Positions 17,685 to 26,093 of a stretch of DNA of 64,000 nt are shown here, one piece after another. The notes beneath the pieces are model-generated. The model ran no database searches. It was given only the letters and a program-made list of their open reading frames with translations, and was not told where the DNA came from. Numbering within the stretch: position 1 is the first letter of the stretch; every line of letters begins with the position of its first letter. The translations under genes were made by a program, and so were the position numbers. The DNA is from Jiangella gansuensis DSM 44835 (GTDB lineage Bacteria > Actinomycetota > Actinomycetes > Jiangellales > Jiangellaceae): contig NZ_KI911782.1 of the NCBI RefSeq assembly GCF_000515395.1, positions 496,001 to 560,000 on the forward strand, written 5' to 3'.

Positions 17685-19682
17685 ATGACTGTCGGAGGCA
17701 TTCGACCCAGCCGGCGGACGGTGATCGTCGGCGGTCTCGCCGGCGTCGCCCTGGGCACCACCGCGGGCTCGGCCTGGGCCGGGCCGGCAAGGACCGGCGC
17801 CGGAGCCCGAGCCGTCGGGGCCAGGGACGCCGGAGCCGACCCTGGGAGTGGCCCGCTGCCACGGGTGGCCGCACTACCCGCCGGAGTGCCGCGGCGCGGC
17901 GACTTCGCGCCGGACGAGCAGCGCCTTGCCGCGTACCTGGTGACGCTGGCGGCGATGGTGAACGACATCGACGACTCCGACACCGAAGTGCGCGGCTACA
18001 TGGCCGGCGGCTGGTGGCGCACGCCCAGCGAGCCGTTCAACGCGCGGATCATGGAGCACGTGGCCACCCTGGCGTGGTTCCACGCCGCCGACCGGCCGTG
18101 GAACCCGTACCGCGGCGACCCCGCGCTGCTGGCCCGGCTGGACGCCGCCATCGGCTACTACCTGCGCCTGCAGCACGACGACGGCTCGTGGCCGGAGTAC
18201 TCGGTCGACGAACGGTCCCGGGCGGCGACGGCGTTCGCGTTGGGTTACCTGAGCAAGACCCTGGCGCACCTGCGGTCCATGGACGCCTTGCCGCGGCGGC
18301 GGGTGGAGATCACTGCGTCCCTGCACCGTGCCATGGTGTGGTTCCTCGACCCGGCCAACACCGGAATCTGGCAGGACGGCATGGTCGAGTTCGCCAACCA
18401 GCCCGCGGCCGGGCTGGCCGGAGCTGCCAAGGCGCTGGCGCTCGACCCGGACCCCGGCCTGCGCCGGCTGCTGGACGACCGGATCGCCTACTTCTCGAGA
18501 TATGCCCAGAGCCCGGCCGGGTTCCTGTACGAGCCGCGCGGCATGGACATCGCCTACAACCTCAATGTCACCCTCACGGAGATCCACGAGATCCACACCG
18601 AGCTGGGCAGCCCGGTGCTGCTGCCGATGGTCCGCCGCCTCGCGGACTGGTTCGGCTACACCGTGGTGCCGGAGCCGGACGGTGCCGGGCTGGTCTCGTT
18701 CGCCTCCGGCGCCGCCCGTACCCCCATGTACTTCCTGGACGCCGTCACGCCGGATCGCCAGCAACGCGACCTCGGCTCGGTGTTCTCCCGGTCGGTGCCG
18801 GAGCTGCGGGTGTTCTACCCGGCGCGTGAGGACCGGGCGGCGCAGCGCGCGGCTTGGGCGGCGTCGCCCGATCCGGTGGCGCCGCTCGCACCGGGCGACA
18901 CCAACCCGCGCATCCCCGCGAATATCCCGTATGGCGAGGGGTACCCGACCCGGCGGCAGCGCGAGGCCGCCATCGCCGGCCTGCCAGCGGTGCGGCACCA
19001 GCGGTTCACCGAGCTGCGCGCCGACCCGCTGGACCAGCACTACCTGTTCGTCCGGCGGCCGGCGTACTACCTGCAGGCGTTCCTCGGCACCCGGCCCAAC
19101 GGAGTGGTGCGGGCGGGCTTCGGGCTGCTGTGGCACCCGGCGGCGGGCACGTTCGTCCACGGCGGCCAGAACTCGAACACCGAGTGCTGGGCGACCGTGC
19201 TGCCGAACGGCGGCACCGACGGGGCGTCGAACCTCACCCCGTCGTACTTCGACGGCCCGGTCGCGGACGGAGCGGCGGTGCCGGCCGACGCGGTCCGGAA
19301 GGTCCGCGGCGACCTCGGCCTGCGCTGGACCACCGCCGGCGGCAACGTCACGGGTGCGGCGTTGCTCACGGACACCGGCGTGGTGCGCGAGATCACCACG
19401 ACGATGGACGGGGTCGAGCAGATCCCGCTGGTGCTGCGGCCCGACGACGACGTCCGGTGGTCGACCGGTGACGCCGTCGCGTACGGCGCGGCCGCCGCGG
19501 CGACCGCCACCGGCATCACAGTCACCCGCGGCGACGTCACGCTGGCCATCGAGTGGGGCGCGGCCGCCGCTGCCACCGTCACACCGGGCGCACGCACCTA
19601 CTTCCTGGACGCGTCGCGTCGGCTGCACATGCTGCGGGTGCCGCACGGGCTGGCCGGCCGGATCAGCTACACCTTCAGCTGA
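17685..19682 (+). CDS. Tat-exported protein with helical-toroid-like N-terminal region, function unknown
   Basis: A 665-residue protein with a Tat signal peptide (SRRTVIVGGLAGVALGTTAGSAWA; RR at residues 10-11). Residues about 65-370 are helical with an RLQHDDGSWPEYSVDERS motif, typical of (alpha/alpha) toroid enzymes of carbohydrate metabolism. The C-terminal third (FHGGQNSNTECWAT-like region through RISYTFS) looks beta-rich. This layout recalls polysaccharide lyases and heparinase-like proteins, but I do not recognise a specific family. AAGGAGG precedes ATG 17685. As last gene of the importer operon it may degrade the polymer whose fragments are imported; this is inference. Confidence 0.65.
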   Translation: MTVGGIRPSRRTVIVGGLAGVALGTTAGSAWAGPARTGAGARAVGARDAGADPGSGPLPRVAALPAGVPRRGDFAPDEQRLAAYLVTLAAMVNDIDDSDTEVRGYMAGGWWRTPSEPFNARIMEHVATLAWFHAADRPWNPYRGDPALLARLDAAIGYYLRLQHDDGSWPEYSVDERSRAATAFALGYLSKTLAHLRSMDALPRRRVEITASLHRAMVWFLDPANTGIWQDGMVEFANQPAAGLAGAAKALALDPDPGLRRLLDDRIAYFSRYAQSPAGFLYEPRGMDIAYNLNVTLTEIHEIHTELGSPVLLPMVRRLADWFGYTVVPEPDGAGLVSFASGAARTPMYFLDAVTPDRQQRDLGSVFSRSVPELRVFYPAREDRAAQRAAWAASPDPVAPLAPGDTNPRIPANIPYGEGYPTRRQREAAIAGLPAVRHQRFTELRADPLDQHYLFVRRPAYYLQAFLGTRPNGVVRAGFGLLWHPAAGTFVHGGQNSNTECWATVLPNGGTDGASNLTPSYFDGPVADGAAVPADAVRKVRGDLGLRWTTAGGNVTGAALLTDTGVVREITTTMDGVEQIPLVLRPDDDVRWSTGDAVAYGAAAAATATGITVTRGDVTLAIEWGAAAAATVTPGARTYFLDASRRLHMLRVPHGLAGRISYTFS

Positions 19683-20033
19683 TCGGCGAAGACGTGCAGG
19701 TAGGGCGGCCGCGGCTGGATCGGCTCCGCGGCCGCCGCCACCGCGAGCGCCAGCGCACCGGCGGCAGAGTCGCCGTCCGGTGCGACGAAGCGGGCCTCGG
19801 GAAGCCGCCGCCGGATCGTCTCCTGGAACGGCTCGAGCACCAGGTCCGCGGCGTCGAACAGCCGGCCGCCCCAGGAGAAGACCGGCTCCAGCCCGGTGGC
19901 GGCGGCGATGGCGGTCTCACCCAGCTGGCGGCCGGCCTCGTGCCAGATGCTCAGTGCGATCGGGTCGCCGGCCCGGGCCGCGGCGGCCACCGGCCGGGCG
20001 AACGACGCGAGCTCGTGCGCCGGCGACTCCGCC
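19667..20033 (-). pseudogene. BadF/BadG-type ATPase (sugar kinase-like), C-terminal fragment
   Basis: It encodes about 120 residues: ELASFARPVAAAARAGDPIA, LGETAIAAATGLEPVFSWGG and a DSAAGALALA end. This is the C-terminal ATPase half of the BadF/BadG/BcrA/BcrD (N-acetylglucosamine-kinase-like) family, usually about 300 residues. The N-terminal half with the phosphate motifs is absent. At about 20033 it abuts a permease fragment on the other strand. Its stop lies inside the end of the upstream secreted-protein gene (16-bp overlap). Confidence 0.7.
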
Positions 20034-20253
20034 ATGAGGCTCGGACGCGCCGGGGTGAGCGCCCGGTACCTGGTGTTGATCGTGCTGGCTCTGACGGTGC
20101 TGCTGCCATTCGTCAGCATCGTGCTGGCGGCGCTGCACGCACCGGGTGCACAGGTCAGCGGGTTCCCGCTGCTGGCAGCGGCCAGCCTCATCGTGTAGAT
20201 GACGTTCCAGCGCAGCTTCGTCAGCGGGATCACCCAGGGCGCCATCAAGGCTG
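20034..20253 (+). pseudogene. Carbohydrate ABC permease remnant
   Basis: ATG 20034 opens a typical permease N-terminus with TM1 (YLVLIVLALTVLLPFVSIVLAAL). After about 40 codons it jumps directly to the last helix and C-terminus: LLAAASLIV, an in-frame TAG at 20196, then TFQRSFVSGITQGAIK. The usual final KG-stop is lost by a one-base change (AAGGCTGA). An intact permease is about 280 residues. This is a relic of a second sugar importer. Confidence 0.75.
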
Positions 20254-20263
20254 ACCCGCCCCA

Positions 20264-20312
20264 TGATCATCAAGGGTTGACCTGCCATAATCGGGTCAAC
20301 CCTTGATGATCA
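20264..20312. repeat. Perfect 19-bp inverted repeat with GATCA ends
   Basis: TGATCATCAAGGGTTGACC (20264-20282) and its exact reverse complement (20294-20312) surround an 11-base loop. It ends 25 bases before the TetR start. It could terminate upstream transcription or serve as a regulator site; its ends match the GATCA class of elements. Confidence 0.75.
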
Positions 20313-20337
20313 ACGGGATTCGGGCATGCTGGAGGCC

Positions 20338-20892
20338 ATGACGACGCACGTCGACGGCCGCCTCGCCCGCGGCGCCCAGCGGCGCGGCGAGATCATCGAG
20401 AGCACGCTGCGCGAGATCGAGGAGCGTGGCGTCGCCGGCGTGACCCACCGCACCGTCGCGGCCCGCGCCGGCGTCCGCCCGTCACTGGTGGTCTACCACT
20501 TCGCCACCCTCGACGACCTCCTGGTCGCCGCACTGGAGTCCGCGGCCGGGCAGTACCGCGCGCAGTACACGTCGCTGGTCGCGGACGGCACGCCGCCGCT
20601 GGAGGCCGTCGCCGCGATCCTCGCCGACGCGCGCGGCCCGGGTCGGGCGCGTGCCCTGGCCGAGCGGGAGCTGATCCTCATGGCGGCCCGGCGTCCGGCG
20701 CTGCGGCCCCTCACCACGCACTGGTCGGACCTGGTGGCGGAGGCCGCCGCGGGTCACACCACCGACCCGGAGACCGTCCAGGTGCTGATCGCCGTCGCTG
20801 ACGGCATCTGCACCCGGATCCTGCTGGCCGACGAGCCCCTCGACCAGGCGGCCGTGCACGCCCTGCTGCTGCGGGTCCTCGACCGCTCGTGA
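20338..20892 (+). CDS. TetR-family transcriptional regulator
   Basis: A 184-residue TetR protein. The HTH is EIIESTLREIEERGVAGVTHRTVAARAGVRPSLVVYHF, followed by a short all-helical ligand domain (DGICTRILL...). ATG 20338 is chosen; ATG 20326 is upstream in the same frame. No obvious target gene adjoins it: upstream are gene fragments and downstream a broken ATPase on the other strand. Confidence 0.85.
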   Translation: MTTHVDGRLARGAQRRGEIIESTLREIEERGVAGVTHRTVAARAGVRPSLVVYHFATLDDLLVAALESAAGQYRAQYTSLVADGTPPLEAVAAILADARGPGRARALAERELILMAARRPALRPLTTHWSDLVAEAAAGHTTDPETVQVLIAVADGICTRILLADEPLDQAAVHALLLRVLDRS

Positions 20893-20901
20893 CGGTTCGG
20901 G

Positions 20902-22124
20902 TCAGGGCCCGAGGAGAGCCGCGGGCACGACGGCGACGCCGTCGGGGCGCCGATAGGCGTAGCGCCCAGTGGTGATGACGACTGCATCGGCGAGGACGTC
21001 GCCGACGCGGTCGCCCAGCCACCTGAGGTGCACGGTGTCGGCGTCGTCCACGGTGCGCGCGAGCTTGACCTCGATGGCCACGATGCGACCGTCGTCGCCC
21101 ACCACGACGAAGTCGACCTCGTGGTTGCCGTTGCGTTCGCGCAGGTGATACACGCTGGCCTCGGCAGCCTGTGCATAGACGCGAAGGCTCAATGCCGACA
21201 GCGATTCGAACAGGGGACCGGTCAGGTTCGAACGCCGTGGGCCACGGGTGTGTGACGCGCCCAGCAGAGTGTCGGAGTCGACCTTCAGCAGTCGGCGGCG
21301 AGGGCTGGATCGGCGAGGTGGTGCTTGGGGGACTGTGCCAGCCGGCCGAGCGGATTGTCGGCCGGTGACCAGCCAGGGATCGGGTCGAGCAGCCAGAGCT
21401 GGGCGAGGACGTCCCGGTACGTCATTGTCGTGGTATTGGCCGGCTTGCCGGATTCACCAGGCGTGGCCGCGTCCAGGATGGCGTTGTACGACGTCATGCT
21501 CGATGTGGCGGCCGCATATGCCTCCAGCCACGAGCGCAACGTCCCAGGCTTGCGCACTCGGTGGCCCTGGTCGCGGAAGTCCCGCGCGACCACCCGGGCG
21601 AGGTACCCGTCCAGCTGCGCGCGCCTGGCTTGAGGCAGCAGGCGGCGGATGGCGGAAACCCCGAGTTCACGATCTCGTCGACGTAAACCGGCAGGTCCAC
21701 CGACGTCTCACCCTCGATCGGATCCCACTGGCCGTTGAGGAGGTCGCGCAAGCTGATCGCTGGGACATCGAGGTCGCGCTCGACCAGGCTCATCGGTCGC
21801 CTGCGGAGCTGGACGATCCGTCCGGCCCCGGAATGAACCGACGCGTCGACGGGCGCCGCGCTGCCGGTCAGGATGAATCGTCCCGGACCGCCGGCCCCGG
21901 TCGACGTTACGGCGTACGGCGTCCCAGACGCCGGGATGGCGTTGCCTCTCGTCCAGGAGGATGGTGCCGGACCAGCGGCTCAGCCAGTTCGGGTCGGCTT
22001 CGAGAAGCTGACGCTGCTCCGCGACGTCCAGCTCGATGGCGATGTCAGCCCGCCGAAGCGCGGTGGCGGTTTTACCCACGCCCTTGGGTCCTTCGATGGC
22101 GAGGGGAACGCTACCGTTCGCACA
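20902..22124 (-). pseudogene. AAA+/DUF4143 ATP-binding protein with three frameshifts
   Basis: Fragments in order are: Walker A GPKGVGKT and Walker B TILLDERQRHPGVWDAVRR (to about 21895); then RFILTGSAAPVDAS through RDLLNGQWDPIEG; then RDFRDQGHRVRKPGTLRSWLEAYAA; and finally the C-terminal nuclease-like domain (NHEVDFVVVGDD, IAIEVKLART, GVAVVPAALLGP) ending at 20902. Frame breaks lie near 21895, 21645 and 21290. No start codon is in frame with the Walker A part. Intact homologues are about 400 residues. Confidence 0.8.
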
Positions 22125-22178
22125 GCTCCTAAGCTACCGTTAGCACAACGTCCAGGCTGCCGTTGGCATGTGTCACGG
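22110..22178. repeat. Three tandem 23-bp repeats (GCTRCCGTTNGCA...)
   Basis: GCTACCGTTCGCACA (22110), GCTACCGTTAGCACA (22133) and GCTGCCGTTGGCATG (22156) are spaced exactly 23 bp apart. The period is not a multiple of three, so this is not a coding repeat. It sits at the truncated 5' end of the ATPase pseudogene and may be an operator array or iteron-like remnant. Confidence 0.65.
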
Positions 22179-22195
22179 GCTGGGCGTTTGACGGT

Positions 22196-22777
22196 TCAGG
22201 GTGCGCTCATGCGCCTGGCCAGTTCGACGACGGCGGCACGTTGCGCCGTACGCCCGAGGCCGTCGGCGCCGACGGTCATGCGGACCACGTGCGGTGCGAC
22301 GAACCACCAGTCGACCAGGGCCATGATGCCGTAGAGCAGCTGCCCGGCGGAGACGGCCCGGGTCACCAGGCCGCGCTTCTGGGCGTCGGCGATGGCCGCG
22401 ACCTTCTCGTTCTGCAGTGCCGTGCGCTTGGCCGCCGCGACCGCTTCGCCGCCGGTGGCCAGCCCTTCCCAGTGCAGCAGCCGCAGGAAGTGTGGATGGT
22501 CCGTGTGGTGGTCGAACAGGCGGCCTGCGTATTCGCCGAGGTCGCCGGCCTGATCCGGGGTGAGCGGAACGGCTGCCGCCAGTCGCTGGAGTTCCTGCTC
22601 GAGCACCGCGCGGTACAACCCGTCCTTGTCGCCGAAATATTGGTAGATGCGTTCCTTGTTCACTTCAGCGGAGCGAGCGATCCGGTCGACCCGGGCGCCC
22701 GCCGGGCCGTGCTCGGCGAACTCCTCGACGGCGGCGTCGAGCAGGCGGCGGCGGGTGGCCTCGGTGTCCCAGGGCAT
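22196..22777 (-). CDS. TetR-family transcriptional regulator
   Basis: A 193-residue TetR protein. The HTH is RRRLLDAAVEEFAEHGPAGARVDRIARSAEVNKERIYQYFGDKDGL, with a TetR_C-type ligand domain after it. The start is ATG 22777. Two inverted repeats (22795-22812 and 22837-22854) lie between it and the divergent membrane protein, so it probably represses that gene and itself. Confidence 0.88.
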   Translation of the reverse strand: MPWDTEATRRRLLDAAVEEFAEHGPAGARVDRIARSAEVNKERIYQYFGDKDGLYRAVLEQELQRLAAAVPLTPDQAGDLGEYAGRLFDHHTDHPHFLRLLHWEGLATGGEAVAAAKRTALQNEKVAAIADAQKRGLVTRAVSAGQLLYGIMALVDWWFVAPHVVRMTVGADGLGRTAQRAAVVELARRMSAP

Positions 22778-22794
22778 GGGCCTACGGTAGCAAT

Positions 22795-22854
22795 CTCCAA
22801 CCAGATAGTTGCTTTTTCGGCTGCGGCGAGTAAAACTCCAACTATGCAGTTGGA
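22795..22854. promoter_or_regulatory. Two inverted-repeat sites, candidate TetR operators
   Basis: TCCAACT-ATGC-AGTTGGA (22837-22854) is a perfect 7-bp-arm palindrome. A diverged copy, CCAACCAGATAGTTG, lies about 40 bases upstream near 22798-22812. The first palindrome contains the ATG (22844) of the divergent membrane protein, so repressor binding would also mask its translation start region on DNA. Confidence 0.6.
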
Positions 22855-23152
22855 AACCTCGTCGACGTCTCCGTCGGCCACTCCCTCGGCGGCCGCACCC
22901 GCGCCGTCCGTGCCACCGCCGTCCGTCCACCGCCGTGCCCTGATCATCTGGCTGTCCATCTACCCGCTGGTGACGTTGGGGCAGTTGCTGCTGCGTCCGC
23001 TGATCAGCGACCTGCCGATCGCCCTCAGCACGTTGGTGCTGACGCTCATCGTGGTGCCGGTCGCCGTCTACCTCGTCGTCCCGGCGCTGACCCGCGTGAA
23101 CGGACGGGTCATGGCCGCACGAGCACGCCGCGCCCGACCAGCTCGATCGTGA
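22844..23152 (+). CDS. Small membrane protein
   Basis: A 102-residue protein. It has a Ser/Pro/Ala-rich N-terminus of about 30 residues, then two hydrophobic helices (RRALIIWLSIYPLVTLGQLLL and IALSTLVLTLIVVPVAVYLVV) and a very basic tail. The start codon lies inside a palindromic operator. The 3' end overlaps the convergent permease gene by 44 bases. The function is unknown; TetR control suggests a stress or export role, which is inference. Confidence 0.65.
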   Translation: MQLETSSTSPSATPSAAAPAPSVPPPSVHRRALIIWLSIYPLVTLGQLLLRPLISDLPIALSTLVLTLIVVPVAVYLVVPALTRVNGRVMAARARRARPARS

Positions 23153-23852
23153 CGGCCACCGCCAGCGCTTCCACGGCGACCAGCGCCACCAGGACGAACA
23201 GCTGGACCGCGCCGGCCTGGACCGGGCTGGCTCCACCGATGAGCATGCCCACGAACGCACCGGGGAGGGTGACCAGCCCGACGGTGCGGGTCTGGTCGAG
23301 CACTGGGATCAGGGCCGTCGTGGCCTGCGGCCGGGCGATCTCCAGGGCGGCTTCGCGGGGGAGCAGGCCGACCGAGAGCGCGGCCTCGACCTCGCCACGT
23401 CGGGCCGCGAGCTCGTCCAGGGCGCGCCGGCCGGCCAGCGCCGTCGCCGTCATGGCGCCGCCCACCAGGATGCCGGAGACCGGGATAACCGCCAGCGGAT
23501 CGGCCGGCAGCACGCCCGTGGCCAGTAGTCCGGCGACGACCGGTGCCGCGCCGGCCGCGATTGGCAGCACCGCCCACCGCCACGAGCGGTCCCGGGTCAT
23601 CCGGCGCCCGGCGGTCACCGTCGCCGTCGTCAGCATCACGGCCAGGAACGCGACGGTGAGCGGCTCCAATTCGACGACGGCGGTGAGCACCAGGGCGACG
23701 GCGGCGAGCTGACCGACGGCGCGCAGGGCGGCCGTGGCCATCGCCCGCGCATGTCCCAACCCGCCGACGACGCTCGCCACGATCGCGACGGCCACCAGCA
23801 CCACCATCGCGATCCCGAGCGCCGGGCCCACCGGCAGCAACGTGGACGACAC
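23109..23852 (-). CDS. FetB/UPF0014-family ABC transporter permease
   Basis: A 247-residue polytopic membrane protein. The family signature QTRTVGLVTLPGAFVGMLIGGASPVQAGAVQ is near residue 190, and MTATALAGRRALDEL precedes it. The E. coli homologue FetB, with the ATPase FetA, exports iron. No FetA-like ATPase gene adjoins here. The start is ATG 23852, 41 bases from the divergent adenosyltransferase gene. Confidence 0.82.
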   Translation of the reverse strand: MSSTLLPVGPALGIAMVVLVAVAIVASVVGGLGHARAMATAALRAVGQLAAVALVLTAVVELEPLTVAFLAVMLTTATVTAGRRMTRDRSWRWAVLPIAAGAAPVVAGLLATGVLPADPLAVIPVSGILVGGAMTATALAGRRALDELAARRGEVEAALSVGLLPREAALEIARPQATTALIPVLDQTRTVGLVTLPGAFVGMLIGGASPVQAGAVQLFVLVALVAVEALAVAVTIELVGRGVLVRP

Positions 23853-23893
23853 GGCCCGAGAATCCCACGTTCCCGCTCCGTAGTGTGGGTGTC

Positions 23894-24505
23894 ATGGTCA
23901 GGTTGACGAAGATCTACACCCGTACGGGCGACGACGGCACCACCGGGCTGGGCGACTTCAGTCGTACCCGCAAGACCGATCCGCGGTTGATCGCCTACGC
24001 CGACGCCAACGAAGCCAACGCCGTCATCGGCGTGGTCGTAGCGGCCGAACGTGCCGGAACGGGCGGCGGCGACCTGGGGCCGGACGTGCTCGGCGTGCTC
24101 GAACGCGTCCAGAACGACCTGTTCGACGTCGGTGCAGACCTCTGCCTGCCGCTCAAGCCGGAGTCCGAGTACAAACACCCACCGTTGCGAGTCCAGCCTG
24201 AATGGATCGCCGAGCTGGAGTCCGACTGCGACCGTTACAACGCCGAACTGGCCAACCTGACCTCCTTCATCCTGCCCGGCGGCACCGTCGCCGCGGCACA
24301 GTTGCACGTGGCGACGACGACGGTGCGCCGCGCCGAGCGGTCGGCCTGGTCGGCGCTGGAGGCGTACGGCTCCAGCGACGACGGCGGCGTCAACCCGCTG
24401 ACCGCCACCTACCTCAACCGGCTCTCCGACCTGCTGTTCGTGCTGGCGCGCTACGCCAACCGCAACGCCGGGGACGTCCTCTGGCGGCCGGGCGGCGGAC
24501 GCTAG
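23894..24505 (+). CDS. Cob(I)alamin adenosyltransferase (PduO/MMAB type)
   Basis: A 203-residue enzyme that transfers adenosyl from ATP to cob(I)alamin to make adenosylcobalamin. The N-terminal ATP-binding signature IYTRTGDDGTTGLGDFSR and the later VRRAERSAW (conserved Arg and Glu of the active site) are intact. Length is normal for the family. The start is ATG 23894, ten bases inside the TAGTGTGGGTGTC leader region. Neighbouring genes are not cobalamin genes. Confidence 0.9.
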   Translation: MVRLTKIYTRTGDDGTTGLGDFSRTRKTDPRLIAYADANEANAVIGVVVAAERAGTGGGDLGPDVLGVLERVQNDLFDVGADLCLPLKPESEYKHPPLRVQPEWIAELESDCDRYNAELANLTSFILPGGTVAAAQLHVATTTVRRAERSAWSALEAYGSSDDGGVNPLTATYLNRLSDLLFVLARYANRNAGDVLWRPGGGR

Positions 24506-24526
24506 GGGTACGCGTAGCCTCGATGT

Positions 24527-25156
24527 ATGAGGCTGACGAAGTTCGAGCACTCCTGCGTCCTCGTCGAGGACGGCGGCTCCCGTGTCCTCATCGACCCGGG
24601 CGCGTACTCGCACGGGTTCGAGCAGCTCACGGAGTTGACCGCGGTGCTCGTCACCCACCAGCACGCGGATCACCTCGACATCGACCGGCTGCGGCCGTTG
24701 CTCGACGCCAATCCGGATGCGGCGCTGCACGCCGACGCCGGTACGGCGGCCGTCCTGGCCGAGGCCGGCATCGCCGCGGCGGTGGTGCAGCCAGGCGACC
24801 ACCTCGCTCTCGGGACGACGGTGGACGTCCTCGGTGGGCACCACGCCGTCATCCACCCCGAGGTACCGGTCGTCCCGAACGTCGGCTACCTGGTCGGTGG
24901 CCGCTTCTTCCACCCAGGTGACTCCTTCACCATCCCCGACGTCGACGTCGAGATCCTCGGCCTGCCCACGGGCGCGCCCTGGCTCAAGGCCGCCGAAGCC
25001 GTCGACTAATTGCGCGCGGTCACCCCGCACGTCGCCGTCCCCATCCACGAGGCGGTGCTCGCGAATCCGGCCATGCACTACGGCCTGTTCGACCGGCTCG
25101 GGCCGGACAAGACGGAGTTGCGGGTTCTCGCGCCTGGTGAGGCCGTCGACCTGTGA
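24527..25156 (+). pseudogene. MBL-fold metal-dependent hydrolase (UlaG-like) with premature stop
   Basis: The metallo-beta-lactamase motif THQHADHLD (HxHxDH) is near residues 44-52, and the HPGDSFTIPDVD zinc-ligand region follows. At codon 161 an in-frame TAA (25007-25009) interrupts the gene. The remaining 48 codons (LRAVTPHVAVPIHEAVL...) continue in the same frame to TGA 25154-25156 and carry the last conserved histidine. TAC (Tyr) to TAA is the simplest change. It could also be a sequencing error. Confidence 0.78.
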
Positions 25157-25207
25157 CGCCGGGAGGCGGATGCGGGATTTCGCCGGCGACCGGGGGACAA
25201 TAGTGGG

Positions 25208-25834
25208 GTGACCGACGGCAGATCCGCGCCCCACCGGCGCCCCCAGCTGCGCGCCGAGCTGCCCGAGCTGCCCGGCGACCCGGACCCGGCCGACCGCACC
25301 GCCGTTGCGCACGCCACCGCCGCCGCCGTGCTCCAGGCCGCCCGCCACGACGACTCCAGGCCCGGCACCACCCGCCGCCTGCTCGACCTCGCCGACCGCA
25401 TCGGCCTGGACGAGATGGCCGAGCTGTGGCGGACCTCCGGGCCGGACACCCTGCCGGGCACCCTGTGGTCGCTGTACCTGCTGCGCAGCTGGGTGCACCG
25501 CAACGGGGCCGAGGCGGCCAGGGTGTTCGCCGCCGGCGAGCGGGTGGCAGAAGTGTCCACCGCGGTGGCCGGGGTGGCGCACCCACCCGGTCCGGCCGAG
25601 GTGGCCGCGCTCGGCGACGCCATTCTGACCAGCGCGTTCACCGGTGACTTCGCCGTGGCGCTGGAGCGGGCGTCGGCGTTCTGCCGGGTGGTCGCCGCGG
25701 GCCGGGCGCACACCGCCGACGACGTCGCCGACGACGAAGGGCAGCGGCAGACCCGGCTGGCCCGCGGCAACCTGCGCATGGCCGAGGAACTGGAGCATGC
25801 GGCCGCCCTGTGGCGCCGCCACGAGCTGCACTAG
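25208..25834 (+). CDS. Conserved actinobacterial protein of unknown function
   Basis: A 208-residue, all-helical, acidic protein rich in Ala, Glu and Arg. Stretches such as WRTSGPDTLPGTLWSLYLLRSWVHRNG and RGNLRMAEELEHAAALWRRHELH look conserved rather than random. There is no signal peptide or membrane helix. I do not recognise a family with a known role. It lies alone between the broken MBL gene and a 260-bp gap containing possible structured RNA. Confidence 0.7.
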   Translation: MTDGRSAPHRRPQLRAELPELPGDPDPADRTAVAHATAAAVLQAARHDDSRPGTTRRLLDLADRIGLDEMAELWRTSGPDTLPGTLWSLYLLRSWVHRNGAEAARVFAAGERVAEVSTAVAGVAHPPGPAEVAALGDAILTSAFTGDFAVALERASAFCRVVAAGRAHTADDVADDEGQRQTRLARGNLRMAEELEHAAALWRRHELH

Positions 25835-25869
25835 CGGCCCGCAGCGTTGGCGCCCGGGCGAGCCTCAGG

Positions 25870-26050
25870 TGCTGTCAAGGTGATCCTTCCCACGCCGTCC
25901 GGGTGGGAACACACGGGGAGATCAGGTAGTTTCAGGTACTGGCGACAGCCTTTCGGGGCTCTCGCTGGGCGGCGGGCCGCGGTAACCCCGGGTCCCACTT
26001 ATAGCCGCTACGAGCGGCCGTTGCGCCGAGAGGCGTTCCCGGCCCGGCGC
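25870..26050. other. Gene-free stretch with RNA-like hairpins
   Basis: No coding frame is convincing here. Hairpins include TTCCCAC with GTGGGAA around a 9-base loop (25887-25910) and AGCC with GGCT (near 25950). On the minus strand a TATAAGT box (25998-26004) could be a -10 element for a short transcript running leftwards. It lies between two convergent genes. It may be a small RNA; the class is not recognised. Confidence 0.3.
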
Positions 26051-26093
26051 CCGCACTTCTCTTTCGTCGTGCTCCGTGTGCTCCCGCGCGGCG

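Noticed and set aside
17874-19646. A 590-codon minus-strand open frame
   Set aside because: Antisense of the Tat-exported protein; Arg/Gly/His-rich with no recognisable domain.
22110-22178. CRISPR array
   Set aside because: Repeats are imperfect with a 23-bp period and no separate spacers, and no cas genes occur in the window.
23636-25831. A 731-codon open frame on the minus strand
   Set aside because: It runs antisense through the FetB-like, adenosyltransferase, MBL and 25208-25834 genes. Its composition is the low-complexity Gly/Arg/Val/Gln pattern of a GC-rich shadow frame, and it has no motifs.
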